Origin: Sialis fuliginosa
Lineage: Eukaryota > Arthropoda > Insecta > Megaloptera > Sialidae
Direction: 5' to 3'
DNA length: 64,000 nucleotides
NCBI GenBank assembly: GCA_961205875.1
Contig: OY540816.1
Span: forward strand, 5,218,701 to 5,282,700
The notes below the pieces were generated by a model. It was given only the letters and a program-made list of their open reading frames with translations. It did not search any database and had not been told where the DNA came from. A program made the translations under genes and the position numbers. Positions 48,833 to 60,089 of the stretch are shown in pieces (the stretch's first letter is position 1; the number at the start of each line of letters is the position of its first letter).

Positions 48833-49900
48833 TATTAAATGATTTTTTGCTAGAGTTAGTTACATACGCAATTTTTTTTATAATAAACATTAAAGCTTTA
48901 TATTCAGTGTTGAGCTGTAGGGGGCTCACGGGGGTTCTTGCAAGTTTTTTGTTGAATTATTCTATTATTTGCGAGCCCCTTGATCTTCTTGGTAACCATT
49001 TTCATATACGGTATATCTCTTTTTTATAATGTATTAACATATAATTAATTTTTTTAATTTAACTATGACCGATCTCTTTTAGTCCAGTAAAGGAAGCATT
49101 TTGACAGGAAATTAAGAGGGCAAGCAATTTTATGATTGATTCTTATAGATTTTGAACCAGAGAATTCGAAAAAAATAACCCGGATAAGCGAAAAGTGGTA
49201 CAACACCCTTAAAAATGGGGTTTAAGGGTGAAAACCCCATTTCCAACCGTTTTTTCAATTTATCACAAAATCTAAAGCGACGATGCTATATTTTTATGGT
49301 TGATATATGTTCAGGACACTCAGACAAATCGATTGTGATCACATATACTAAATTTGGCCAAAAATTATCTCTTCCAGAGGGCTTAAAAGACTTAAAAATG
49401 CATTTTTTCGGAGAAAATAGTTAAAAAATTAATAACTTTTGTTAAAAATTTCATAGCTCACCACTGTCTATATTTAATATATTTATAACAATATCGTAAG
49501 TGTGTGTATTATAATTAGTGGGAAACTATTAATTACGGTGTATAAATTCGTAATTTATTAACAGAGAATATACTGTATGTAAATTTACGGTAAATAATTC
49601 AAAAATGCCTATCCTCCAATTTGTAAATTTAAATACCACCTACGCTTCTGAAATCTACGTAAATCTTTTTTGCTACCTACAGATATAAATAACGTTTAAA
49701 TTAAAATTTAATTAAATACCACATGTCCATCACATGTAATGAATTCACTCTTAATATGTGCTTATGTAAATATGTATGGCAATGATTTTGTAGGATTAAC
49801 TCTTTATTAGCGTGTTTGCGCTAGTAACATAAGCGCACGTGTCTAGTGCTGAGCACCAGTGCATCTAAATTACAAATAGTAGAGGGAATAGAGACAAATA
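48833..49900. other. AT-rich intron sequence
   Basis: No supported feature. The open frames at 48847-49029 and 49215-49424 have no recognisable domain. Confidence 0.4.
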
Positions 49901-50560
49901 AAACGGCCAAGTGCGTGTTGGGCACGCACATGATAGGTTTCTGTAGTCATTACGATTTATAAACAAGAGTTATTTCAACGGACGCTCTGATAACGGCAAA
50001 TATATCTTGACTGAAGGGTTAAAATCAACAGATCATTTAACAATTTTTGTTGCATTTTGGGAGACCTATCTAATGACATCCCACTCAATGGGTTAAGTGA
50101 AAAAAAATGTGAGTTCATTTTTCAGTCTATGGGAGGGCGGTCCAAAATAATTTTGACAGTGTTTGTTATAATTTTTAGTGGAAGTACTAATTAAAGGCTA
50201 CATTCATGAATTTTTTCAGATTTTTAAAATTGATAGTTTAGAAATTAGGGTGGGGGACGCTTTTATCACGAATTTGAACGCCAATATATCGTGACTGAAG
50301 AGTTAAAATCAAAATGTCATATTGCATTTTTTATTGCATTTTAGGAGACCTATCTAAAGGCACCCTACTTAATGGATTAAGTGAAAATTTTTTTTTGAAA
50401 ATACTTTTCAATCTATGATAGGGGGGTCCAAAAAAATATTTTTTTAAAATATTATCATTTCTGTTTATGGGTTATCAGTCTTTGTCTGTATACCTAATTT
50501 CATCTTAATCGGCTTAAAATTTTTGAGGACGGACGGACGAACATGGCGAAACTATAAAAA
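49901..50560 (-). repeat. AGGTTTCCGTAG family repeat, inverse copy
   Basis: It begins aacggccaagtgcgtgttgg and ends ggacgaacatggcgaaacta, the reverse of 35366-36168 but without the (GTCC)n duplication and without the last 40 bp. Confidence 0.75.
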
Positions 50561-51639
50561 TGTGTTGAATAGTGATGCATTCGGGAAGTTTTTTTTCTCT
50601 TTATATGTTCGAAGATGAGTTAAAAATCAAAAATTTGGAAAAATCGGCCATGTGCGTTCCGAGAAAATTGTAAAATTGTGCATTTTTGATACATTTCAAG
50701 TGTATCGATACACTGTTTTTGAAATATCTCCGGTTCTATAGGTCGTAGGAAAACTAAAAAAATATTAAAATACTCATAAATTAATAGACTATAGAACTGC
50801 ATAGGTAGTGTTACTTTTCAAATACATCATAACCTCAAAAATAAAAACATTGTCGGAAAACTTTTTTATCATTAATAATGCAAATAATTAACGTAAAAAT
50901 GAAGGGATTTTTACGAAAATAAGAGGAAATATATATTTTTATGTTATAAATACATGATAAAATTTTCAAAAATAAAATTGGATTTCTACACCCACAATCG
51001 GCCATTTTTGAAAAAAATGGAAAAGCTCGCCATTTAATGAGAAAATGGCGTAGGGTAAATTTTTTTTTAATTGTAGACATGTTTATGTACTTTCTTGTGA
51101 ACATATGCCAAAATCTATAACATATGCCACAAATTAAAAAGCCAGCTGTAATTATAAATTACTGTTTACTGTGCACATATTATTATACAAATTTCAACTT
51201 TCCTCCCTTAGCTATTTTTCATAATTTCTAATTTTTTTATAAAAACATTCTGTTCGTTATATTATGTAGGTACATATATTTTATACATGCATACTTCTTT
51301 ATTTATAGGCACAAGAATATTTTATAAAATACCTCAGCGTTGAGAAATGTCAACGGGTTTGTCAAAATGTTACAACGCATCGAGCCTGTTTTACAGGAGT
51401 TAGCTAAAACTAATAATAAACACATATACACACAAAACTTTCTCGGTATAATTGAATAAATAACCAGTGTGGGACTCACAAATGTCGGAATTTAACTCTT
51501 AGTTGTGCATTTAATGTTCTGTAGGTAACTCAATATTTACTTTACAGTTAGTTTAACCTAACATACTGATATTTCTATTTTATAGTTAAAAAATTAAATG
51601 ATTTTATTATTTTAAATATTTTTCCATTTAGTGTTTTTC
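50561..51639. other. AT-rich intron sequence
   Basis: No supported feature. Confidence 0.4.
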
Positions 51640-51968
51640 ACTTTCTTATACCATGTATATGAAATAAACATATAGTATAAGTAAGTATAGTGAAGCTGAT
51701 TTTTTTCGAAATCCGGATTTTTATGGAATTATCCATTTTGACCTGCCCTGAATCCATTATGACTATTTTCGCAATGATGCCTGTGTGTCTGTCTGTCTGT
51801 AAGCGCTTTAACTCAAATACGACACATCGTAGAAGGGTGAAATTTTATATCTAAGATTAATTTTTGTCTGGGAAGAAAGCATCCTATTTTTGAAAACGAT
51901 CTTTCAACCGGATACGTATGTTATGTTTACCTACGTCGATTTTTGAATTTTCCGAATTACTCTGAAAT
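51640..51968 (+). repeat. ACTTTCTTATACC family, 5' fragment
   Basis: It follows the family from actttcttataccatgtata through the (GTCT)n tract to aattactctgaaatag. There it meets the fold-back at 51969. The downstream part of the family is absent. Confidence 0.75.
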
Positions 51969-52998
51969 AGATATTTTAAGAGCTGATTCTTTGGCTCATT
52001 GTGAGTAAAAAATTGTACAGGAAGGTGGGGTTTATCTTCAACACTCTACAAGGTGTTTAAAAACTTCCTTCAGAGTAGTACTAAACAAAGATTATCTCAT
52101 AACTTCCAAAGTAACGTAACTAGAGCAACCACAATGAGTCAGTTTCATAGGTAATTAACTAACGTATTTTTCAGAATTAGCATTATTGCTAACCATGTTC
52201 CCAGTTCAGAGTTATTGTTCATCAAAGTCAAAAAATATATTTATTTTTTTGAAAATTTTTATGAAAATGACATTTTTCTCCAAAATCACCTATAATATGT
52301 GGTATTTTTTATCATTATTTTGGTGTGTCATAATGTTACCTACAAATTTACTATACCAAGTTTGAACCTGGGTCTTACAGTTTTCCAGTTATAAATTTAT
52401 CTAAATAATCTAAAAATTACTATTTTGCTACCTATCCTATTAAATGAAATAGTCATAATTTTTTTTATTTATAATTACATAATTTTATTGTTAATGTTAA
52501 TTTACATAATTTTAAAACTAATTATGTAATTATAAAGAAACAAAAAGGAAGGAAGTTTTTAAACACTCTGTAGCTGAGAGGATGTTGAAGTCCCGTACAA
52601 TTTTTTACTCAGAATGAACCAAAGAATCAGCTCTTAACACGTTGACTGCCACGGTACTTTTCAGGACTCCGGTGTAAAAAAACAATTTAATTTAATCATA
52701 AGGTACTGGCACCAGTCCACATGCAGACACACACAAACAATTTGTTGATTTTGAATAAACGTTGTATGGTTATATTTTCTATTCATTTATTAATAAATAT
52801 TGATTTTTTGTTCTCCTCCCTGAGGCTATCTATTCATATTTACACTGATATACTACGAATTTCATCGTAGCTGCACAAATATGGCAAGTAAACAAATTAC
52901 GAGATAACTCGTAGTTGGTGTCTTAGGCAATAACGCAAACTATGAGTTATCTCGTAGTTGGCAGTCAACGTGTTAAAACATCTGTATTCAAAACCGGA
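51969..52998. mobile_element. AGAGCTGATTC fold-back, copy 2, with nested piggyBac-type MITE
   Basis: The left arm (51975-52400) matches 5469-5900. The right arm is mostly deleted, leaving about 90 bp (52540-52637). The tail aacatctgtattcaaaaccg to tgtatatagg continues after the insertion at 52638-52972, as in copy 1. Confidence 0.8.
52638..52972. mobile_element. piggyBac-type MITE, 335 bp, TTAA duplication
   Basis: CACGTTGACTGCCA and TGGCAGTCAACGTG are perfect 14-bp inverted ends. TTAA flanks both sides (52634-52637 and 52973-52976). Removing the element and one TTAA gives ctcTTAAaacatctgtat, which matches the uninterrupted relative at 6350-6370 (ctcTTAAaatatctgtat). The interior has an inverted pair ctcgtagttgg near 52912 and 52952. 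Confidence 0.9.
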
Positions 52999-53560
52999 CC
53001 ACCCTGTATATAGGTATCAATTAAAATAAACACCAACTCATCGTAATATCATTATCATCTAGAGTTGCTGAGATGACAAAAGTCACTTAATTGGCAAAGT
53101 TCAATTTGTATTGATTTGTAACACGAGTATCTACAAGCTCTTACAGTTATTTATAGAATATCCCCTAAAACTACCGATCATTACCTGACAATAAGATAAT
53201 TTCTCAATTAACAGCTACAATGAGAAATATAAAACGAAACCAATAACTACATAAACCGGAAATGAGGTTTTAAATTCAACTCAAGTAAATTGTTAATTAG
53301 AAAGCACATTTGAAATAGAATACCTTTTAAGAAATCAATCACAATGATTATACTTATTTTATTGATAATACAAATTATAGAGAATGAATAATAGTACAGA
53401 GGTATAGATATTTGAATCATGTTTCTCATGTTAGTATCTATTTCTATGTATTGTAAATATTATTAACATTATTGCCAAATCGCCGCTTCAGTCGAAACGA
53501 AATATTAGTTAATCTAACAATTATTTCATGCACCGTTATTTGTTCTGCATAGTAAAGTAA
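52999..53560. other. AT-rich intron sequence
   Basis: No supported feature. Confidence 0.4.
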
Positions 53561-53972
53561 TACAGTGTATTCCAAGTTGATTAAGACATAGGAAATTTAA
53601 CATGGTGACAAATAGAAATGTTGTAGTAACCTTTGGCCAAATTTAACGATGTATGATTGGTGAATTTTGAAATGCCGCCTCGAAACGAACTGATAAATTT
53701 TAAATTAATCAACAGTATTTTGTTTTCAACTTTTATAAAGAATAAAATACATTAATGAAATTAAAGTAAGCATCCTAGATAAAATTATAATAATATTTTT
53801 TGGCAGATATAAATTTGGAAACAAAATACTAATTCCTATTTTATTAAATTTTGTGGCGGCATTTCAAAATGCACGAATCAAACATCGTTAAATTTGACCA
53901 AAGGTTACTACAACATTTCTAATTGCCCCCATGTTAAATTTCCTATGTCTTAATCTACTTGGAATACACTGT
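53561..53972. mobile_element. fold-back MITE with TACAGTGTATTCCAAGT ends
   Basis: The ends pair over at least 30 bp (tacagtgtattccaagttga and its near-complement). The arms of about 150 bp continue with aaatttaacatggtgac / cccatgttaaattt and ccgcct / ggcggc. TA at both ends is compatible with Tc1/mariner-type insertion. Confidence 0.8.
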
Positions 53973-54154
53973 ATATGTATAATTAGCAATACAAAATACT
54001 TTGGAACAGATCTTTAGTTCACAATTATATAACATTAATTTTCTAAATACTCGAATCTATAACAACACGCAAAAATAATGTGACCAAATATATACTATTT
54101 ACACTCAAAATTAAACGGCATTAAAATGTTTTAATCATTTTTCGGCGCTGATAT

Positions 54155-54414
54155 ATAATATGTATGCATTTATTGTAATTTTTATTACATATCTCTACCG
54201 TTTTCATAAAACTGGTCTATTGAACGCAATTTGAAATCAACTATTTGCAACTACCTTTCCAACTATTTTAAAACTATTTGCGGCACTTTTTACTGTTTCG
54301 TTTGCACTAATTATTATTAAATCGTAAAAAAAAAACTATTTACCAACTATTTTCCGAAAAAAAATTAACTAGTAACTATTTAATTGAAAATAACAACTAT
54401 TTTTCCAATCTCTA
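54155..54414. mobile_element. truncated inverted relative of the 1711-1998 MITE
   Basis: It contains atgcatttattgtaattttt through actatttttccaatctcta, the reverse complement of 1711-1960. Its left terminal repeat is missing. Confidence 0.75.
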
Positions 54415-54797
54415 GTAATTACATATATCAGTAAAAGCACCTGCATATAATATGCATTACTTGGAGCAACACGATGTTTCGTAAAGGAACCGCAATAATA
54501 CAAACTGATTATGTGTATAACATGTGGAACAGCCACATAATAGCGGTCAAGGTTACAATAGATTAGATACACTCTGTACACAGCGCCTCCACCACATTGA
54601 CCACCAAAGTTTACCATCGTGCCAATAAATTATATATGTTACATAGTACCGTATGTGATATTAATAGAACTCTTATTGATATAGGATCACAGATTATGTA
54701 TGTAACTAAATCTCAAATCATTTTATTAAAATTAAATGTATACGATTTGTGTTTGTAAATTTTGTACGAAATGGACGTTGATAAAATATGTTGTTAA

Positions 54798-55314
54798 CAG
54801 TGCCGGATTAGCCATATAGCAAAAATAGCAAATGCTACAGGCCCCGCATCGCTGGGGCCCCCGTGGCTTAGCGAAAAAATATCTCTTATTGGATTTACCA
54901 CCAACCGTCCAATGGTTAATACGGGGTGTCCAAATCTACAGTAATTAATAATTTAATTTTAGGGTTTCCGATCTCGATTCGATTTTATCGAAAATCCGAT
55001 CTTAGATTTATTTAAATCGATTTTTCTAAATATGCCCAGATCAAATTGAGAAATGTTTGTCTGTAAAAGTGGTGTTTTAAGTGGTTTTTTAAAAAATTTT
55101 CCTCAAAAAAATTAAGGGATAATTAAAAAAAAGCAAGAAAAATCAAATTTTCAAAAACAAATTATTAGATTTGCATGATCCAAAACTCATTCAAAAGCTT
55201 GCACTTTCTAATTTTTATTTCGAGTTCTCCCCCCCCTCCATCTTAGTGACGCCACTGCCAAGGGCCTCTTTATAACATTTGCTACAGGCTCCGTGCTGGC
55301 TTAATCCGGCCCTG
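54798..55314. mobile_element. hAT-type element with CAGTGCCGGATTAGCC ends
   Basis: CAGTGCCGGATTAGCC and GGCTTAATCCGGCCCTG are the ends. GTTGTTAA and GTTGTGAA are 8-bp flanks with one mismatch. Near both ends the motif gctacaggc(c/t)cc recurs, so the arms pair for about 60 bp. Inside, at 55231-55258, gtgacgccactg looks like the terminus of a further hAT family. Confidence 0.8.
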
Positions 55315-55557
55315 GTTGTGAATATCAAAACTGAATTATAACATTCTGATTTATTCAGTTGGAAAATATCGCATTAAACAACTAGCTATTATTAAATTTT
55401 ACCAATGTTAAAATACAATTTTCAACATCAGTTTTCTCGAATTTTAAATATATTTAATATGATACTTTTACGTGAATATAAAGAGAATAAAAAACATTCG
55501 TTAATGAAACAATAATAAGTATAGAATGTTGTTTACAAAACAGGCCGATTACGTCAA

Positions 55558-55844
55558 TCTATATATATATATAAATGAATGTTCGTTTGTGTGTGACTTA
55601 TAGACTCGGGAATTACTGAACCGATTTCAATGTGGTTTTCACCAATAGTCAGATAATATTTTATGAAAATCTAAGATTTAACATCAAAAGATTAAAAAGG
55701 ATATTTTGCACAGCGTCTTTTGTTTCTATTATGTCAGAACATAGAACTGTTATTTATATAAAAACACAGTAGCCATGGAATATATGATTACTTTATGTTT
55801 AATTAAATTAATATCCCCGGGTAACACCGGGTCCAATGCGCTAG
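55558..55844 (+). mobile_element. Helitron-like element, short copy
   Basis: It starts TCTATATATATATATAAATG after an A, and ends with hairpin CCCGG-GTAACA-CCGGG, then tccaatgcgCTAG before T. The TC start, CTRR-type end with subterminal hairpin, and A/T flanks fit a nonautonomous Helitron. It carries no replicase or helicase. Confidence 0.6.
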
Positions 55845-56948
55845 TTTCTTATAAAAAATTAAATGTATTTTTAAACTATATTTTAAACCGTATATAATGT
55901 AATCAATGCTCTCTACTTATTATTCAATTTGTATATACATTGTTAACGGAAAAGTTACAGCAGAAATTTCTTAATTTATATTACACACCCCAAAATACAT
56001 TTTATTTTAATTTACAGGTCCCTTTTATGGCAAAATTTCAGAAATTTTCAATCGGTATGAAAGTTCTTGCTATTTATTAATTTATTTTTGTAGCATGTTA
56101 CCCAATTTGAAAAAAAATGATTTAACTACGAAACTAAAGTACTATTAATATTTTTATTTTATATACAGAATGTCCAAGATAAGCGTTAAATGCATGGGGA
56201 TTTCCTAAACGGTAAGAGATACAGATTCTGTTAAACGAGATGAATTATTTGCAAGAAACAAGTGAGATAATTTTATGTAGTTTAGGTACTTTTTGTTTTC
56301 GGTTTCTTTAAAAACTTTTTATGTAGAATTGATTGGTGTATTTAGAATTTTTTAGTTTATAACTTTTAGTTTCCGAGTTACAAGCCCTAACTTAAGTTTT
56401 TCTTATGGGTCACAAAGTTGGCTATAGCATATTTGAACGTGTTTTTTATTCTACTTTACAACGATATGTAACAGGTCATATTTATTTTCGAAAAAAAGTA
56501 AGAACATTTTGTTTTTAATAGTTTATTGTTTTCAAATATTCATATTCATATTGTTTTTTTGATTGTTGTTATTGTGAATTTTGTTTAACAATTTTTGTTT
56601 TTCATGGCCTTATTAAAATGTTTGTAATAAAATAATTTATAAATATTACTAATAATTAGTACTTTGACTTATTTTCGAAAATAAATATGACAAATGACAA
56701 AAGTAAAGTAAAAAAACACGTTCAAATATGCTATAGCCAATTTATTGTTAGTGGCCCATACGAAAAACTAAAGTTAGGGCTTGTTTCTCGGAAACTAGTG
56801 ATATAAAAATTCTAAATACATCAATCGATTCTACACAAAAAGTGCATTAAGAAACAGCAAACAAAAAGTACATATCTACTTTGACAAAAAAGTTATAGCC
56901 ATTTAAAGAATTTCCAAATGTTCATATTTTTGAATATATCGCCTTAAC

Positions 56949-57667
56949 CAAGCTTGTCCAACCCGCGGCCCGCGAGTATCTTTGGTGCGGCCCTTATCGG
57001 ATAATTAAAAAAAAATTATAATAATAAAATAATGAATATAACACCATAACACAACGCTAAAATGATTCTACGATTTAAAAAATAAAATACAATGTTTTTA
57101 GAATCAAAATGAAAAACTAGAGGTACCTTATTTGGAAGATCTTAATTTGTTGGCAGATTTAGCTTTCAAAACTTAAAAAATAAATAAAAATAAAACAGAC
57201 TTTAAAAAACTAGAAACACTGAAATGTATACCTAATAATTAAATTTAACAGTTTCTGAAGTCGGTTTTCTTTTCTTTTTATTAAAAAGTTTTTTATTGGC
57301 TTGGTACCGATTTCAAAAACTCTTAAATTTAATTATTAGGTGTATTTCTCTGTGTTTTTAGTTTTTTTAAGTCGAATTTTTTTTTTCTTAAAATTAAGTT
57401 TTTTATTTTTCTCTTTTAAATGGCGTTTCTTCGAAGTCCATGGTCAGATTCCAGTAGCGTAGTAAGAAAAAAATTCGGAGGGGGGAGGGGATAAATACAT
57501 TGAGCAAAATTTTTGTGTGGTATTTTGAACTGATGTTTTCTCAAATCTCGTTTTTTTAGAACACTGAATATTTCGGGGGGGGGGGGGGGGGGGCGATCAT
57601 GTGCGGCCCTTGGTAGATTGGGTTTATGTTATGCGGCCCAAAAGGTTCAAAAGGTTGGACACCTATG
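56949..57667. mobile_element. hAT-type element, 719 bp, nested
   Basis: CAAGCTTGTCCAACC and GGTTGGACACCTATG are the ends. GCCTTAAC and GCCTAAAC are 8-bp flanks with one mismatch. Subterminal GCGGCCC motifs occur on both sides (56966 and 56989; 57603 and 57633), in opposite orientation to the ends as expected for binding sites. Confidence 0.8.
57452..57593. mobile_element. internally deleted relative of the 2340-3351 hAT, third nesting level
   Basis: ccagtagcgtagtaagaaaa followed by a G-rich stretch, and at the right gaacactgaatatttcgggg, match the left and right subterminal parts of 2340-3351. The right CTACGCCACTG end is gone. Confidence 0.7.
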
Positions 57668-58195
57668 GCCTAAACCACATACAATTATTAATATTTTTTG
57701 ATGTAGTAATCCTCACCTCATATTTACAAATAATTCATATTATAACCAAATCTGTATCTCTTACCGATTAGGAAATCCCCATGCATTTCTCGGTCATCTT
57801 GGACACCCTATATTACATAGTTTTATGCTAAGTGGTTTTTATTTTAAGTAAACATCGTCTATATAATTTGAAGATTTTATTCGAACTAAATAATTTATAG
57901 TCAACAATTACATTTTACAAACATATTCCGTTATACTAATTTAACGTATTATATCCCATGATACATGTTAGATATCATAGAAATAAGCTTAAAAACTAAT
58001 GTCCTTCAGAAGCAAAAACGATTTTATTAATAGATTTGTATTTTCTGAATTAAATTAATATGAAATATAGAAAAACAACAAATAGACGTGTTAATTATTG
58101 TGGCAACTGTATACTTAAATTTATAATAATAGTATGTGCAAAAGCGAGAGTTTACAATGTATATAATATTATTGTAGGAGTATAATATAACAAAC

Positions 58196-58274
58196 CAGTA
58201 ATGACGTGATCGGAGCTTCTCTTCTCCCATTCGGGTTCTGGTAATTCTTGATCTAACGCAGCATGCAACGCCCT
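58196..58274 (-). CDS. CRHBP: CRF-BP exon a (N-terminal region, internal exon)
   Basis: The acceptor is ttatttgcag at 58275 upward and the donor is gtttgt at 58195 downward. The frame AGG GCG TTG gives RALHAALDQELPEPEWEKRS then SDHVIT, with one base (G) carried over. That G joins AA of exon b to make the Glu before the first cysteine, so the phase agrees. The segment is acidic, has no cysteine, and corresponds to the variable stretch between the signal peptide and the first disulfide loop. Phase 0 at the start means an earlier exon ends on a codon boundary. A second open frame here contains two cysteines but does not continue into exon b in phase. Conservation is weak in this part of the family, so the call rests on splice sites, phase and position. 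Confidence 0.82.
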
Positions 58275-58479
58275 CTGCAAATAAATCACACAATTAATGT
58301 CTAAATAAATGGTCACGCCTCAAGGATTCAATATTATAACAGAGTAAACAAAAGTGTACTTTAAATGTCGCCAGAAGAAATATGTTTCATTTCTTATTTT
58401 TTTGTCATATAGAAAAAATATTATTGGTGTTTCAAAGGTAATATAATACATGTTGTCCCATTAAAAAATATGGTCAAAT

Positions 58480-59475
58480 ATACAGGATGATTTTCAATTA
58501 GTGTAAAAAAATTTAACAGTAGATCGAGGATGTGATTTTAAGCAAAAAACCTTATGTAACCTATGTCCGGAATTTCTTCGTGAGGGAGCTACAGTCTTTT
58601 ACCCAAAATTAGTGTTTATTTAATATCTGGAAAACCCATTATGCTACAGTTATGAAATTTGATACAAGGATTGGTATTAATAAGTGTTATCGATTTCCAG
58701 TATCAAATAATAATAATTTAGACCAGGGGTGTATGGGGCCAGTGGGCCCGCCGATTTTAATTAAGTATTTTTTTGTTCTTGAATTTTTTCCTGAGTTTGG
58801 TACATGTAAAAGATTATATGATACAAAATACACGAAATATACTTTGTTTATTTGTTATAAGATCAACCGTTTTCGAAAAATATCGAAAAAGTACTGCAGA
58901 ATTTTACTTAATACAGATGCTTCAAATTACACAAAATAAGTTTATATTCTTGGTTCTATGATTGAAAATAAGTTGAAAAGTTAATATAAATATACTTCCA
59001 AAACTGCACTTTTAACAATAAACAGCAATTTGTAGTTTCGTTTTTTAATCATGTTAGTAAAATATATTTTGTATAATTTGAAGCATTCGTATTAAGTAAA
59101 ATTCTACAGTACTTTCTTTTTTCGATATTTTTCGAAAACGGTTGATCTTATGACAAATAAACAAAGTAAATTTTTGTGTATTTTGTATCATATAACCTTC
59201 TACAAGTACTCAACTCAGGAAAAAATTCATGATAAAAATCGGCGGACCCATTGGCCCCATACACCCCTGGTCTAAATTATTATTATTTGATACAGGAAAT
59301 CGATAACTGTAGCACAATGGATTCTCTAGATATTAAATAAACACTAATTTTAGGTAAAAGACTGTAGCTCCCTCACGAAGAATTTCCAGACATAGGTTCA
59401 CATAAGGTTTTTTGCTTAAAATTACATCCTCGATCTACTTAAATTTTTTTACACTAGTTATAAATCAACCTGTAT
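58480..59475. mobile_element. fold-back element related to 920-1702, full copy
   Basis: The ends are TACAGGATGATTTTCAATTA and TAAATCAACCTGTA, with TA outside. The arms of about 430 bp mirror each other, including ttcttcgtgagggagctaca and cgatttccagtatcaa. The plus-strand frames at 58652-58961 are arm sequence. Confidence 0.8.
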
Positions 59476-60089
59476 AAATATCACTAAATTAAAAAATGTT
59501 CCAAATAATAGTTGTAGGATTCAGGAGGGATCATCGGATGAACGGATTTGTTTTTGGTTAAAGCCAAACTATTTATTTATTGCAGATTTTGATAAAATAA
59601 TAAAAAATAAGTAAGCTTTATTATTGATATTTTTTTGCTTAACACCTTTAATCAGGCCCAAAAGAAATTCAAAGTTTTATCGTAAGAATCATATTTTTTA
59701 TTTAACTGAAAATAAGGTACACAAATAATAATTCTGTTTCATTGCTTCCACAAGTTCAAATAACGTAAAATTAACTGTGGTAGAATTAATTATGATCTCT
59801 TGTATTTCAAATCATACACACTACAAAAAAAACCATTTAATAATATTTTTGAATAAACAGCAATTAAGCAAAACCAAATAAGCCAAATATTTGTGCTATT
59901 TGCAGTTATTAGTACAATACACACATGTGTTCTACATTGTATATGATATTTTTTACTTCCTTTGTCACTAGATATTCTACATATTTCGAATATACTATTT
60001 TGTATGTCAGCCTACACAGATAGGTGCATTATTATTATTAAAACACATTATATAAAATATATATTTCATATTTATTAATGTCAGTACAT
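59476..60089. other. AT-rich sequence upstream of exon a
   Basis: No supported feature. I looked here on the minus strand for a signal-peptide exon and found none. Confidence 0.4.

Larger units (their letters stand above)
56164..57812. mobile_element. fold-back element containing two further nested elements
   Basis: TACAGAATGTCCAAGATAAG and the near-complement of tcggtcatcttggacaccct open arms that also share atgcatggggatttccta and taagagatacagatt. An inner inverted pair is gtttccgagttacaagccct and ggcttgtttctcggaaac. The hAT 56949-57667 interrupts the right part. Confidence 0.75.
2142..58274 (-). other. CRHBP: CRF-binding protein gene span (six exons, 5' end missing)
   Basis: Six minus-strand exons join in phase: a (79 nt) to b (167) to c (211) to d (179) to e (109) to f (152 with stop). 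All donors are GT and all acceptors AG. The product is the secreted protein that binds CRF-family peptides; in insects the expected ligand would be CRF-like diuretic hormone (DH44), which is inference. Ten cysteines occur in the order known for vertebrate CRF-BP, where they form five successive disulfides. The spacings 23, 37, 42 and 22 residues in the central part match the human protein as I remember it. The predicted part is about 298 residues, against about 320 for vertebrates, so only a signal peptide and a short N-terminal segment should be missing. No 5' exon, promoter or clear poly(A) signal could be assigned. Confidence 0.93.

Noticed and set aside
54369-54617. Minus-strand 82-codon frame with several Tyr and Cys residues, considered as a CRF-BP exon
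   Set aside because: It does not match the family, overlaps a MITE, and exons a and b already join in phase across it.
58027-58293. Minus-strand 88-codon frame covering exon a
   Set aside because: Its frame does not connect to exon b in phase; the alternative frame between the same splice sites does.
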